A DNA stretch of 42,279 bases from Candidatus Cloacimonadota bacterium. Lineage in GTDB: Bacteria > Cloacimonadota > Cloacimonadia > Cloacimonadales > TCS61. The notes under the pieces were generated by a model, which was not told the DNA's origin, searched no databases, and saw only the letters and a program-made list of their open reading frames with translations. Position numbers and translations under genes: made by a program. Below are positions 26,782 through 35,456 of the stretch, one piece after another. Location of the stretch: contig JAGGWK010000078.1 in assembly GCA_021157525.1 (NCBI GenBank), positions 1 to 42,279 on the forward strand, in the 5' to 3' direction. The stretch's first letter is position 1. Each line of letters starts with the position of its first letter.

Positions 26782-27464
26782 ATATTCATATTCTCACCCT
26801 CTTCCCGGATATGTTCAAACACTTCCTCACAGAAAGTATGGTAGGGATCGCATTGCGCCAAAACGCCCTTTCGGTTTCCCTTTCCAATATCAGAGATTTT
26901 GCCACTGATAAGCATAAACAGGTGGACGATTATCCCTATGGCGGCGGCGCCGGTATGGTGATGAAACCGGAGCCAATCTACGCTGCTGTGCAAAAGGTAC
27001 AATCTCATCCCGGGATTCCTGTGATATACTTTACTCCGCAGGGACGGCTCCTCACGCAGCAGATTGTACAACAATACGCCGCTGCGGAAGAGATTATCCT
27101 CCTCTGTGGACATTACAAAGAGATCGACCAGCGAATTCGTGATTCCGTGGTGACCGATGAAATATCTATCGGTGATTATGTGCTTTCGGGTGGAGAAATA
27201 CCTGCCATGGTGATGGTGGATGCCATTGCCAGGCTGCAGGAAGGTGTACTGGGTGATATAGAATCTGCTCTCACAGATTCTCATCAGGATGGCCTGCTTG
27301 GATGTCCACACTACACTCGTCCATCAGAGTTTATGGGCAACAAAGTCCCCGATGTGTTACTCTCTGGAAATCACAAAAAAATCGACCATTGGCGTCATGA
27401 AAAAGCGCTGGAGAAAACTCGGCAAATAAGACCGGATCTACTCAATAAAGAGGATCGATCATGA
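26778..27464 (+). CDS. trmD: tRNA (guanine-37-N1)-methyltransferase
   Basis: Methylates G37 next to the anticodon to prevent frameshifting. 228 residues of the SPOUT trefoil-knot family: ILTLFPDMF, IRDFATDKHKQVDDYPYGGGAGMVMKPEP, ILLCGHYKEIDQRI, and the knot segment ISIGDYVLSGGE followed by MVMVDAIARL. The C-terminal domain ends GNHKKIDHWRHEKALEKT. Its ATG overlaps the rimM stop by 4 bases, and its stop overlaps the next gene by 4. Confidence 0.98.
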   Translation: MNIHILTLFPDMFKHFLTESMVGIALRQNALSVSLSNIRDFATDKHKQVDDYPYGGGAGMVMKPEPIYAAVQKVQSHPGIPVIYFTPQGRLLTQQIVQQYAAAEEIILLCGHYKEIDQRIRDSVVTDEISIGDYVLSGGEIPAMVMVDAIARLQEGVLGDIESALTDSHQDGLLGCPHYTRPSEFMGNKVPDVLLSGNHKKIDHWRHEKALEKTRQIRPDLLNKEDRS

Positions 27465-28012
27465 AGGCCCCGCTTTACGTCGGGCTGGTTCATTACCCGG
27501 TAACCAATAAATTTGGTGATCTGATAACCACATCCATCACAAATCTGGATGTTCATGACATCGCCCGAAGCTGCAGGACCTACGGCGTGAAAGGATTTTT
27601 TATCATCACACCCCTGGAATCTCAATCTCAGTTTCTGGATCGAATCCTCACCTTTTGGCAGAGCGATGTTGCACATACCTATAACCCACATCGGGTTGAT
27701 GCTCTCTCCATCGTGAGCCACCAGAAAACGATAGATTTCGCGCTACAAACAATACAAAATCAGGAAGTAGAATGTCCGTTAGTAATAACGACAACGGCTG
27801 CTACCATCCCCGACCAAATGACCTTCGGGGATTGTAAATTACTCAACGCACCAGTTCTGATGCTATTTGGAACAGGTAATGGGTTAACTCAGGCAGTTCA
27901 TGACAACGCAGATTATACTTTAATGCCGATTGCAGGGGTTAACAATTACAACCATCTGTCGGTACGAAGTGCAGTAGCAATTGTCTTGGACAGGCTTACT
28001 TCCGAAAAATAA
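27461..28012 (+). CDS. SPOUT-type RNA methyltransferase (Methyltrn_RNA_4 family)
   Basis: 183 residues: [38 protein letters not shown], spread over residues 6-43, is the family opening, followed by FFIITPL, and near the end the knot-like [19 protein letters not shown] and [16 protein letters not shown]. This is the RNA-methyltransferase family that sits beside trmD and rplS in Thermotoga and related bacteria. The target nucleotide is unknown. It overlaps trmD by 4 bases and precedes rplS by 10. Confidence 0.87.
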   Translation: MKAPLYVGLVHYPVTNKFGDLITTSITNLDVHDIARSCRTYGVKGFFIITPLESQSQFLDRILTFWQSDVAHTYNPHRVDALSIVSHQKTIDFALQTIQNQEVECPLVITTTAATIPDQMTFGDCKLLNAPVLMLFGTGNGLTQAVHDNADYTLMPIAGVNNYNHLSVRSAVAIVLDRLTSEK

Positions 28013-28022
28013 AGGAGGAAGA

Positions 28023-28370
28023 ATGGACATAGTTCAGCAAATCGGAAAAGACCAAATGAGAACTGATCATCCGGAATTCAGAGTTGGCGACACCATCAAG
28101 GTTTACTATAAGATCAAAGAAGGTACCAAAGAACGTATTCAGGTGTTTCAGGGCATCGTTATTCAACGCCGTGGAATGCAAATATCCCAGACTTTCACTG
28201 TTCGCAAATCAAGCAGTGGTGTTGGTGTTGAACGTATCTTTCCGCTTCACTCACCGAATATCGACAAAATCGAAGTGGTTCGCTTCGGTCGTGTTCGCAG
28301 AGCAAAACTCTTTTACCTGCGTAAAGCAACAGGTAAAGCCGCACGTGTTAAGGAAAGAAAAAGATACTAG
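28023..28370 (+). CDS. rplS: 50S ribosomal protein bL19
   Basis: 115 residues: [33 protein letters not shown], spread over residues 19-51, then [21 protein letters not shown] and [25 protein letters not shown] is four bases or so before the ATG at 28023; an upstream ATG at 27981 lies inside the preceding gene and is rejected. bL19 sits at the subunit interface. A strong terminator follows. Confidence 0.97.
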   Translation: MDIVQQIGKDQMRTDHPEFRVGDTIKVYYKIKEGTKERIQVFQGIVIQRRGMQISQTFTVRKSSSGVGVERIFPLHSPNIDKIEVVRFGRVRRAKLFYLRKATGKAARVKERKRY

Positions 28371-28380
28371 AAAACATATT

Positions 28381-28408
28381 GGGAGCCTTTTGGGCTCCCT
28401 TTTTTTTT
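28381..28408 (+). terminator. Rho-independent terminator after rplS
   Basis: GGGAGCC (28381-28387) pairs with GGCTCCC (28393-28399) around a five-base loop and is followed by nine T (28400-28408). It begins ten bases after the rplS stop. On the minus strand the hairpin follows the VWA gene, but only a broken T-tract comes after it there, so it is weaker in that direction. Confidence 0.93.
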
Positions 28409-28410
28409 GC

Positions 28411-28419
28411 CAGGATGCA
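28411..28419 (+). repeat. Intergenic copy of the CAGGATGCA word
   Basis: One of 16 exact copies of this 9-mer in the window (both strands) and one of two not clearly explained by coding. It follows the T-run of the rplS terminator after two bases. See the finding on this word for all positions and caveats. Confidence 0.6.
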
Positions 28420-28456
28420 CTCCCTGACGTTGTCTGACTTGTGCTACACCTTCGCC

Positions 28457-30427
28457 TTACAAAAGCCCCCAGCGCTTACGCAAAAGCCACTCACCAGAAA
28501 ATCCACCGATAAACAACAGGATGATATACCACTTTCGGTATAGCGGTATCCTATGCTCCCTTTGTGATGAGCTGATCTCCGCCTGAGGAAATGATGCATC
28601 CTGCAAGACACGACCACCGGTTGTGGTAGCGATAAACCGCAGCATGGCGTCATTGATACCCATATCCCGTACTTCAGGACTCTGGGGTAAAATAACGAAG
28701 GCAGTACTGTCGGAAGCACCAGAAGCATCGTCTGTGGCCGTCACGCGATAGGAGCCAGCCGCCAAATCCCTCAGGGAAATACTATATCCATCGGCGGAGG
28801 GAACAAAATAATCAGCCACCACAAGGGAGTCACCGCGACATATCTCTGCCAGAGCAGTGATGTTCTTTACTGGCTGCAATGCTTCATTATAGGCATGCAA
28901 TGTGATATCAACAGACTCGCCTAAAAAATAGGCTGGCTGTGATGCTTGCACGGCAAAACGCTGGGTTGATGTCGCTGCCAAATATTGAAACAGGCCATCA
29001 ATCAGGGAGGAAAAACCACTGTCCCCTTCACGCAATTGCCACCGCCACAAATCCACAAAACAAAACTGCATTATGGTGCCTTGACCAAAGACGCGCCGGA
29101 CTATCGCCGGGCTTCGCCGGTCGTTGTTTATGGTAGCGAGGAGGGAGCTTTCCAGACGAGGACGAGTGTACCAGTAGGTAACGGGAGGAATGGTTTCAGC
29201 AGCAGAAAAGGCTGAGAAAATATCGATCTCTTTGCCAGCTGAACTGATGGTGAAGGTAGATGAAAAGGCACGGGAGATCCCCGACATAGTTGCTGGATTC
29301 AGTTGATCCAGACTGGGAACCGGTTTACCACAAAGCATCAGTCCGGTACCCTGTTGAACTCGTTGCGAGAGCAGTGAAACCTGCGATGCATCAAAGTTGA
29401 GATCCTGTGAGTTTACAACACAAATCACGGCAGCAGACGCGATATACGATGCCAGCTCAACCGATGTATTTCCCAGCCACCAGCCCTTATGATATCGCAG
29501 CACAGTGGCATCCCAATGGGGATTTTTGCCAATGGCATCCTTGATAAATTTAACATCCCACTGCAATTGATCGGTAAGGATAAGCATGTTTTCCCTGGCG
29601 GTGATCACCTGAATTGCACCGGAATAACGGTTGTTATTCACCGAGGCTTCCTGAAGAGAATCTGCCCAGATACGAGCAGTAAATTGCTGTAAGCCGGAAG
29701 TGATAAATTGTGGTGACAGTAAGAGTTGCTGAATCGGATTTTGAGAAAAATCGACCTTCTGAGAAAGCTCCTGCGCTGCAGCCCACTGCAGGGTAACGGT
29801 GGCTTCTCCCCGGTAATTTTCTGCAGTGAGAGTGAGTGCAATAGGCGTCTCGTCCTGCTGATAGGTGGTCTGATTATACTGCATGTCGTCGATGGCGAGA
29901 TCCGCCTGAGTTGCCGGATTTTCCGGAATAATCACATCGATGGGAACCGGTGACGTGAGGATAGCATCCAAATTTTCGTCTTTGAGGTAGCCATCTGAAG
30001 CCAGCAAAATGCGGGAAAGGGGCTGCAACTTTTCATCGGTCAGGATGCTCTGTAATGTCGGCACCAAAAGAGTTGACTGGCCATAGCCGGGCTCAGGAAA
30101 ATCCCGGTATGTAAGGGTATAGCCAGCATCTTGAGCTGCTTTAGCGGCCAGGTTGGATGCATCCTGCCAAAGGTTGTACTTGGGTTTGCCTGCAGTGATG
30201 ATAACCATACTTTGGGAACGGTCTTGCAAAAACACCATCTGCTCCGGCGTGCGGGACGTGGTGAAAAAATGAAGGATCGGATTGAACAAAAGTATGAGTA
30301 AAATGGCAAGGCTCAGTCCCCTGAGACCAGCCAGCGCCAAGCGCTGTCTGGTAGAAACGGGTGGCTGAGTACTGCGATAATACCACCATGAAACAACGAT
30401 GGCAATGACGATAAAAATCAGAATCAT
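28457..30427 (-). CDS. VWA-domain membrane protein (BatA/glutamine-amidotransferase-like architecture)
   Basis: 656 residues. Two N-terminal membrane helices (ILIFIVIAIVVSWWYY and LRGLSLAILLILLF) are followed by a von Willebrand A-like domain with the metal-site motif DRSQS (MVFLQDRSQSMV). Beta-rich periplasmic segments come next, then a stretch resembling the class I amidotransferase-like part of related proteins (VSLLSQRVQQGTGLMLCGKP). A last helix YIILLFIGGFSGEWLLRKR lies near the C-terminus. Proteins of this plan are common in Bacteroidota and Planctomycetota, with no firm function. It overlaps the radical SAM gene by 4 bases and ends the minus-strand fab operon. Confidence 0.8.
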   Translation of the reverse strand: MILIFIVIAIVVSWWYYRSTQPPVSTRQRLALAGLRGLSLAILLILLFNPILHFFTTSRTPEQMVFLQDRSQSMVIITAGKPKYNLWQDASNLAAKAAQDAGYTLTYRDFPEPGYGQSTLLVPTLQSILTDEKLQPLSRILLASDGYLKDENLDAILTSPVPIDVIIPENPATQADLAIDDMQYNQTTYQQDETPIALTLTAENYRGEATVTLQWAAAQELSQKVDFSQNPIQQLLLSPQFITSGLQQFTARIWADSLQEASVNNNRYSGAIQVITARENMLILTDQLQWDVKFIKDAIGKNPHWDATVLRYHKGWWLGNTSVELASYIASAAVICVVNSQDLNFDASQVSLLSQRVQQGTGLMLCGKPVPSLDQLNPATMSGISRAFSSTFTISSAGKEIDIFSAFSAAETIPPVTYWYTRPRLESSLLATINNDRRSPAIVRRVFGQGTIMQFCFVDLWRWQLREGDSGFSSLIDGLFQYLAATSTQRFAVQASQPAYFLGESVDITLHAYNEALQPVKNITALAEICRGDSLVVADYFVPSADGYSISLRDLAAGSYRVTATDDASGASDSTAFVILPQSPEVRDMGINDAMLRFIATTTGGRVLQDASFPQAEISSSQREHRIPLYRKWYIILLFIGGFSGEWLLRKRWGLL

Positions 30428-31413
30428 GACAACAATTCTCCCGGTTCTCGATTTTGGATTCGAATCTCCAGAAGTGAGAGGTCGGGATCGACAAAAATCC
30501 CCAATTCATTGCACGCAAATGTGGTTTTAAGGCGATTGATGAGGCTGCGTCCATAACCAAAGAAAAGGGGGCGTGCCGCTGGTGAGATGCACAGTGTGGT
30601 GCTTGGTATGTAGTTTTGGATAATCCTCTGATAGAGCCTGTGAATGGTTACCAGTTCGCCAAATCCCGGATGAAACGGGCCGGCAACGACATCCTGTGGT
30701 GAAATATCTGCATGGAGTCCGGTTTTAATTACCTTGATGGTGCTTTGGGAAAAAGCCTCCTGCCACTGGGCGGAGATGTGGATGGCTTCTTCGAGGCTCA
30801 ATGGAGTATAGGAACCTTCGTTGAATAGCGTAGCCAGGGCGGTATGGGCCAAAACCAATGTGGGATAGATGCGAACGTAGGATGGCGAAAGTGCCAGGGT
30901 TTGTTGGAGTGTCTCCCCCCGATAGAGGGCAGAATCACCTGGTAAACCGGGCATTAGCTGTATGCCCAGATCAAATCCGGCGTCTTGCACCATGCGACAG
31001 CCGTCTATCGCCTGGCTGGCAGAATATCCCCGTTCGGAGGCGCGCAATACTTTGTCTGAAAAAGATTGGATGCCCAGCTCTATGGTGCGCACTCCGGCCT
31101 CTTTACATCGGGAAAGGATGGAGAGAGAAAGGGCGTCTGGGCGGGTGGAGAAGCGGATATGCGTGTTTGCATCCATGTGGGGAGCCACCAGAGAAAAAAA
31201 ATGCTCCTGCTGCGCCACCGTCATGGCGGTAAAGGTACCGCCAAAAAAAGCGATTTCCTTATCAATGGCTTTGTGGCGCTGGCAAAAATGCTGTATCATC
31301 AAGGCGATGGCGGGGAAATCGATGGCATTGGTGTGGGTGATGCTGTGTTGTTCGCAATAAATGCAGCGAAATGGACATCCCAGATGGGGGATAAAAATCG
31401 GGAGAATTTTCAT
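30424..31413 (-). CDS. Radical SAM protein, Elp3/HemN-like
   Basis: 329 residues from MKILPIFIPHLGCPFRCIYCEQ, which carries the CxxxCxxC iron-sulfur signature (CPFRCIYC). Further radical SAM blocks are EIAFFGGTFTAM, IRFSTRPDAL and TIELGIQSFSDKVL. Upstream in-frame codons to 31497 lie inside rnc and are rejected; the ATG at 31411-31413 overlaps the rnc stop by 4 bases. A radical SAM gene of this type directly after rnc is also seen in clostridia. The substrate is unknown, though Elp3-like tRNA modification is one possibility. Confidence 0.87.
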   Translation of the reverse strand: MKILPIFIPHLGCPFRCIYCEQHSITHTNAIDFPAIALMIQHFCQRHKAIDKEIAFFGGTFTAMTVAQQEHFFSLVAPHMDANTHIRFSTRPDALSLSILSRCKEAGVRTIELGIQSFSDKVLRASERGYSASQAIDGCRMVQDAGFDLGIQLMPGLPGDSALYRGETLQQTLALSPSYVRIYPTLVLAHTALATLFNEGSYTPLSLEEAIHISAQWQEAFSQSTIKVIKTGLHADISPQDVVAGPFHPGFGELVTIHRLYQRIIQNYIPSTTLCISPAARPLFFGYGRSLINRLKTTFACNELGIFVDPDLSLLEIRIQNREPGELLS

Positions 31414-32147
31414 AGCAGCTGCAAAGATTCGCAGGCTGCTTTGGCGGCCGCTTGCTGTGCCGCCTTTTTGTTGGGCCCTGTACCGGTGCCCAGGCACTGA
31501 TCATCCAAAAATACACCAACCACAAATTCCTTATGGTGGTCTGGGCCGTGTTCTTCAACAATGCGATATTGCGGCAATTGATGGGATTGGCCCTGAAGGT
31601 GCTCCTGCAGCGTGCTTTTAAAGTTTACCAGCGGATCTTTGGTAACCAGGGAAAGATAATCTTTCATGATACACTGGGTGATGAAGGTGCGGGCGTCTTT
31701 GATGCCGCCATCCAGATAAATAGCGCAAATGATGCTTTCCATGGTGTTTGCCAAAATGGAAATGGATGTTTTTCCTCCGCTGGAGGATGCCTCTTCACTG
31801 AGAAAAATGTACTCACCCAGATCAAATTGTCGGGCGATCATGGCCAGGTATTTGCGGGAAACGATCTTCGCTTTGAGTTTGGAAAGTTGCCCTTCATTGT
31901 AGAAAGGATAGCGAATAAAGAGCTCTTCCGAAACCACCAGGCCAAGGATGGCATCGCCTAAAAATTCCATGCGCTCAAACACCGAGACCTCTTCATCGGC
32001 GGGTGCCAGAGAGGTGTGAGTGATGGCTGCAATGAGAATGTCGGGTTTTTTGAAGTTGTAATTGAGACGCTTTTCAATCTCTCGGATGGAAGGGATATCA
32101 CCTTTCAGTCGCGTGTTTGCCAGAATGAGATTCAGTATTTTTTTCAC
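31410..32147 (-). CDS. rnc: Ribonuclease III
   Basis: Cuts double-stranded RNA in rRNA and mRNA processing. About 245 residues: an endonuclease domain with the signature ERMEFLGDAILGLV, and a C-terminal dsRNA-binding domain (KSTLQEHLQGQ, ending GPNKKAAQQAAAKAACESL). The start is ambiguous: a TTG at 32154-32156 has no spaced Shine-Dalgarno, while the GTG at 32145-32147 has GGGA about ten bases upstream and is chosen. A perfect hairpin lies 14 bases upstream. The radical SAM gene overlaps its end by 4 bases. Confidence 0.94.
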   Translation of the reverse strand: MKKILNLILANTRLKGDIPSIREIEKRLNYNFKKPDILIAAITHTSLAPADEEVSVFERMEFLGDAILGLVVSEELFIRYPFYNEGQLSKLKAKIVSRKYLAMIARQFDLGEYIFLSEEASSSGGKTSISILANTMESIICAIYLDGGIKDARTFITQCIMKDYLSLVTKDPLVNFKSTLQEHLQGQSHQLPQYRIVEEHGPDHHKEFVVGVFLDDQCLGTGTGPNKKAAQQAAAKAACESLQLL

Positions 32148-32155
32148 AGGATGCA
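32147..32155 (+). repeat. Copy of the CAGGATGCA word at the 5' edge of rnc
   Basis: Exact copy lying just upstream of the chosen rnc GTG start (it would be within the first codons if the TTG start were used). It belongs to the over-represented word family described in the findings. Confidence 0.55.
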
Positions 32156-32161
32156 ATTCCC

Positions 32162-32185
32162 GGCAGGCAGCGAATGCTGCCTGCC
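32162..32185 (-). promoter_or_regulatory. Perfect 10-bp hairpin between fabF and rnc
   Basis: GGCAGGCAGC (32162-32171) and GCTGCCTGCC (32176-32185) form a full 10-bp stem with a four-base loop. It begins seven bases after the fabF stop and ends about 14 bases before the rnc start. No T-run follows on the minus strand. It may be a processing site, a partial terminator, or an RNase III autoregulatory stem as known before rnc in Escherichia coli. The structure is certain; the role is inferred. Confidence 0.55.
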
Positions 32186-32192
32186 AAAGGAG

Positions 32193-33437
32193 TTATTGAT
32201 ATTTTTTAAAGATGAGTACGCCGTTGTGTCCACCAAAGCCCAGGGAATTGTTCAGGGCATAGGTTACCTCTTTTTTTACAGCGGTGTTTGGCGTGAAATT
32301 CAGATCACAATCGGGATCTGGCGATGTCTGATTTGTGGTAGGATGGATGATACCCGTGTTGATGGTTTTGCAGCAAACAATGGCTTCCATACCGGCGGCA
32401 GCTCCCAGAGAATGACCTACCATCGACTTGGTCGAATTGATGGATACCTCTTTGGCATGGTCGCCGAAAACGGATTTTATAGAAGCTGTTTCGTTTTTGT
32501 CATTGAGTGGAGTAGATGTGCCGTGAGCGTTTATGTAGTCAATATCTTCGGGTTTGATGCCAGCATCTTTGATGGCCATCTGCATGGCTCGTGCTCCGCC
32601 TTCTCCGCCAGGTGACGGTGCGGTGATGTGATAGGCATCACAGGTGGCGGCATATCCTACAATCTCGGCATAGATTTTTGCGCCACGAGCCCGGGCGTGT
32701 TCCAGCTCTTCCAATACCAATACGCCGGCACCTTCGGCCAACAGGAAACCATCCCGTTCCTTATCGAAGGGTCGGCAGGCTGCTGTGGGGTCGTCGTTTC
32801 TGGTACTCAATGCTTTTAATGAGCAAAAACCAGCCAGGGTGAGAGGTGTGACCGAAGCTTCTGCGCCACCACTCAGCATGATGTCGGCATCGCCATATTG
32901 AATTGCACGGAAGGCAGTACCCATGGCATGATTTGCCGAAGCGCAGGCAGAGGTGACATTGAAATTCATACCCCGGAATTGAAACTCGATAGCAACTTCA
33001 GCTGATGCTGCGTTGGAGATCATCTTTGGAACGAAAAATGGGCTTACGCGTCGGGGGCCGGAAAGGGCCAGTTTAACGGCTTCGGTTTCATAGGTAAACA
33101 TCCCACCTATACCGGAGGCAATGATCACACCAGCGCGGTCGTGATTAAACTCAGCATCTATCAGGGCTGCATCCTGTACTGCCTGACGTGCAGACACAAG
33201 TGCAAACTGGGTATAGCGATCAAGCTTTTTAATTCGTTTCTTTTCGAAGTGTTCACGAGGGTCAAATCCCTTCACTTCACCGCCTATGCGGCTACTGAAG
33301 TCATTAGTTACATCAAAGGATTTGATGTGATCTATGCCTGATGTACCGGCAACGAGCTTTTCCCATGATTCTTCTACGGAATTTCCTACCGAAGACAGCA
33401 TACCTAATCCCGTGATGACAACTCTTCGCTTACTCAT
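32193..33437 (-). CDS. fabF: 3-oxoacyl-ACP synthase II
   Basis: Elongating condensing enzyme of fatty acid synthesis, joining malonyl-ACP to acyl-ACP. 414 residues. The catalytic triad is visible: Cys165 in TSACASANHA, His305 in NAHGTSTPLND and His342 in KSMVGHSLGAAAGM. The N-terminus RRVVITGLGMLSSVG is typical. GAGG precedes the ATG. It lies after acpP, separated by a hairpin with a T-run. Confidence 0.98.
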   Translation of the reverse strand: MSKRRVVITGLGMLSSVGNSVEESWEKLVAGTSGIDHIKSFDVTNDFSSRIGGEVKGFDPREHFEKKRIKKLDRYTQFALVSARQAVQDAALIDAEFNHDRAGVIIASGIGGMFTYETEAVKLALSGPRRVSPFFVPKMISNAASAEVAIEFQFRGMNFNVTSACASANHAMGTAFRAIQYGDADIMLSGGAEASVTPLTLAGFCSLKALSTRNDDPTAACRPFDKERDGFLLAEGAGVLVLEELEHARARGAKIYAEIVGYAATCDAYHITAPSPGGEGGARAMQMAIKDAGIKPEDIDYINAHGTSTPLNDKNETASIKSVFGDHAKEVSINSTKSMVGHSLGAAAGMEAIVCCKTINTGIIHPTTNQTSPDPDCDLNFTPNTAVKKEVTYALNNSLGFGGHNGVLIFKKYQ

Positions 33438-33463
33438 TTATAAACCTCGTTTGTAATCTTTTT

Positions 33464-33495
33464 AAAAAAGGATGGTGGAGCGGTATGCTCCACCA
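33464..33495 (-). terminator. Terminator-like attenuator between acpP and fabF
   Basis: On the minus strand TGGTGGAGC pairs with GCTCCACCA (33473-33495, five-base loop) and is followed within three bases by six T (plus-strand A-run 33464-33469). It begins about ten bases after the acpP stop and leaves the fabF start about 25 bases beyond. It probably ends most transcripts after acpP and allows partial read-through into fabF, fitting the high need for acyl carrier protein. Confidence 0.75.
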
Positions 33496-33505
33496 CGATA
33501 TTCGA

Positions 33506-33739
33506 TTAACCTACTTTGCTGGTAAGATAATCAACAGCTTTGCCTACGGTGGTAAGCTTTTCTGCCTCTTCGTCTGCGATGTCGATTTCAAATTCTTCTT
33601 CGAATTTCATGATGAGTTCTACTGTATCAAGTGAGTCAGCACCAAGATCTTCGATGAAATTTGCTTCGAGAGTTACTTCGCTTGCTTCTACACCAAGTTC
33701 TTCAATGATGATTTCTTTTACTTTTTGTTCGATATCCAT
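33506..33739 (-). CDS. acpP: Acyl carrier protein
   Basis: 77 residues, acidic, with the phosphopantetheine attachment motif [10 protein letters not shown] and the usual helices [12 protein letters not shown] and [21 protein letters not shown] precedes the ATG. It carries growing acyl chains for the neighbouring Fab enzymes and PlsX. The order fabG-acpP-fabF is common in bacteria. Confidence 0.98.
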   Translation of the reverse strand: MDIEQKVKEIIIEELGVEASEVTLEANFIEDLGADSLDTVELIMKFEEEFEIDIADEEAEKLTTVGKAVDYLTSKVG

Positions 33740-33769
33740 TTGTTCCTCCTATTGTTCCAAATGACTTTT

Positions 33770-34507
33770 TTACATTATAAGGCCACCATCCACCTGGATG
33801 GTTTGGCCGGTTATATAACTTGCCAGGTCTGAGGCAAGAAATAGACAAGTGTTAGCTACATCAACCGCTTCTCCCATGCGAGACAGAGGAATGGCTTTGG
33901 CGTAGCTCTCTACCACTTCGGGCTTTAAAGTATCTGTCATCGGGGTGCGGATAAATCCCGGTGCGATGGCATTAGCCCGTATATTTCTGGATGCCAGCTC
34001 TTTGGCCGTGGATTTTGTAAGGGCAATGATGCCGCCTTTGGAAGCTGCATAATTTGCCTGACCGCTATTACCCATCAAGCCAATAACCGATGCGATATTG
34101 AGGATGACGCCGTGCCGTTGTTTCATCATATAGCGACTCACTTTTTGCGTGCAGATGAAGGTGCCTTTCAGGTTTACGGCGATAACCGCATCCCAGTCAG
34201 ATTCTTTCATCTTCATGATGAGGCCGTCTCGGGTGATGCCAGCGTTGTTTATCAGGATGTCTATGGCACCAAAACGCGCATGAATTGTTTTGAAAATCTC
34301 TGCCATTTGCTCGCCATTTACCACATTACCAGCATAGCCGGCTGCGGAAAAACCATCTGTAGTAAGCTGAGCAACAGCTTCATCTACGGCATCCTGAGCC
34401 AGGTCGATGATGATAACCGTGGCGCCTTCCCCGGCAAAACGCCGGGCTATGGCAAAACCAATGCCCCGGGCTGCGCCGGTGATAATTGCAATTTTATCTT
34501 TAACCAT
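33770..34507 (-). CDS. fabG: 3-oxoacyl-ACP reductase
   Basis: NADPH-dependent reductase of the fatty acid cycle, short-chain dehydrogenase family. 245 residues with GAARGIGFAIA (cofactor loop), NNAGIT, the active-site Ser in NIASVIG and Tyr/Lys in YAASKGG, and the C-terminal ITGQTIQVDGG. GGAG lies seven bases before the ATG. The start overlaps the end of fabD by eight bases. Confidence 0.98.
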   Translation of the reverse strand: MVKDKIAIITGAARGIGFAIARRFAGEGATVIIIDLAQDAVDEAVAQLTTDGFSAAGYAGNVVNGEQMAEIFKTIHARFGAIDILINNAGITRDGLIMKMKESDWDAVIAVNLKGTFICTQKVSRYMMKQRHGVILNIASVIGLMGNSGQANYAASKGGIIALTKSTAKELASRNIRANAIAPGFIRTPMTDTLKPEVVESYAKAIPLSRMGEAVDVANTCLFLASDLASYITGQTIQVDGGLIM

Positions 34508-35447
34508 TATTCTGCTCCAGATATTCTTTTACCGCAACAACATCCGCTGGGGTGTCGATGCTGAGGACTTTTGCTTTTCTATCGATTTTTTTCATCATAC
34601 CGGCCAATACACGATTTGGGCCAAACTCGATAAAGAGTTCAATGCCCTGAGCCAGCATAAATTCCATGGTATCCACCCATAAAACCGAAGAAGTAACCTG
34701 TTTCACCAGGTTTTCTTTGATGGTTTTAGGATCGGTTTCCGGTTTGGCATGAACGTTTTGTACCACTGGGATGGTGGGGGTGGCGAAGTTGATGTTTTCC
34801 ATTTCTTCCCGGAGCCATGTTCCGGCTTTTTGTACCAGAGGTGAATGGAAGGGGCCACCCACGGTGAGGGGAATCACCCGTTTTGCACCAGCTGCTTTGG
34901 CCAGCTCAGATGCTTTGGTAACGCCGGCAAGGGAACCGGAAATCACGGTTTGCACAGGAGTGTTAAAATTGGCAGCGATCACGATTCCTGCATCCTGTGC
35001 CTGGACGCAAATCTCTTTTACCGCCTGAGGTGTGAGGCCAACGATAGCGGCCATCCCAAAGGGAGTATCGCCATTAGCATTCATCATAAATTCACCCCGT
35101 TTGTGTACCAGATGCATGGCATCTGGCAGAGTGAGAGTGCCGTTTGCAACCAAGGCAGAAAATTCTCCCAGGGAATGACCTGCCACGAAGGCGGGCTCGA
35201 AATCGATGGCATCCTGCAGAGCTGCATAGGCGACAGCACTGTGAAATAAAATGGCGGGTTGTGTGAATCGGGTCTCTTTTAATGCTTCTTCAGGACCCTG
35301 GAGCATGATGCTTTGCAAGGATGTTCCGTGGGCCTGGTCAAAAGCTTCCATTACCGCTTTCAGCCGGGCATTACCAGCGATGTAATCGGCTGCCATGCCT
35401 ACATATTGGGCGCCTTGACCAGGGAAAATACAGGCTATTTTCTTCAT
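34500..35447 (-). CDS. fabD: Malonyl-CoA:ACP transacylase
   Basis: Loads malonyl groups onto ACP. 315 residues: FPGQGAQYVGMA near the start, the active-site serine in AGHSLGEFSAL (Ser92), and the His motif GGPFHSPLV. The ATG has a weak AGGA upstream, directly after the fabH stop. It overlaps fabG by eight bases. Confidence 0.98.
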   Translation of the reverse strand: MKKIACIFPGQGAQYVGMAADYIAGNARLKAVMEAFDQAHGTSLQSIMLQGPEEALKETRFTQPAILFHSAVAYAALQDAIDFEPAFVAGHSLGEFSALVANGTLTLPDAMHLVHKRGEFMMNANGDTPFGMAAIVGLTPQAVKEICVQAQDAGIVIAANFNTPVQTVISGSLAGVTKASELAKAAGAKRVIPLTVGGPFHSPLVQKAGTWLREEMENINFATPTIPVVQNVHAKPETDPKTIKENLVKQVTSSVLWVDTMEFMLAQGIELFIEFGPNRVLAGMMKKIDRKAKVLSIDTPADVVAVKEYLEQNNG

Positions 35448-35456
35448 GTTTTTGTC

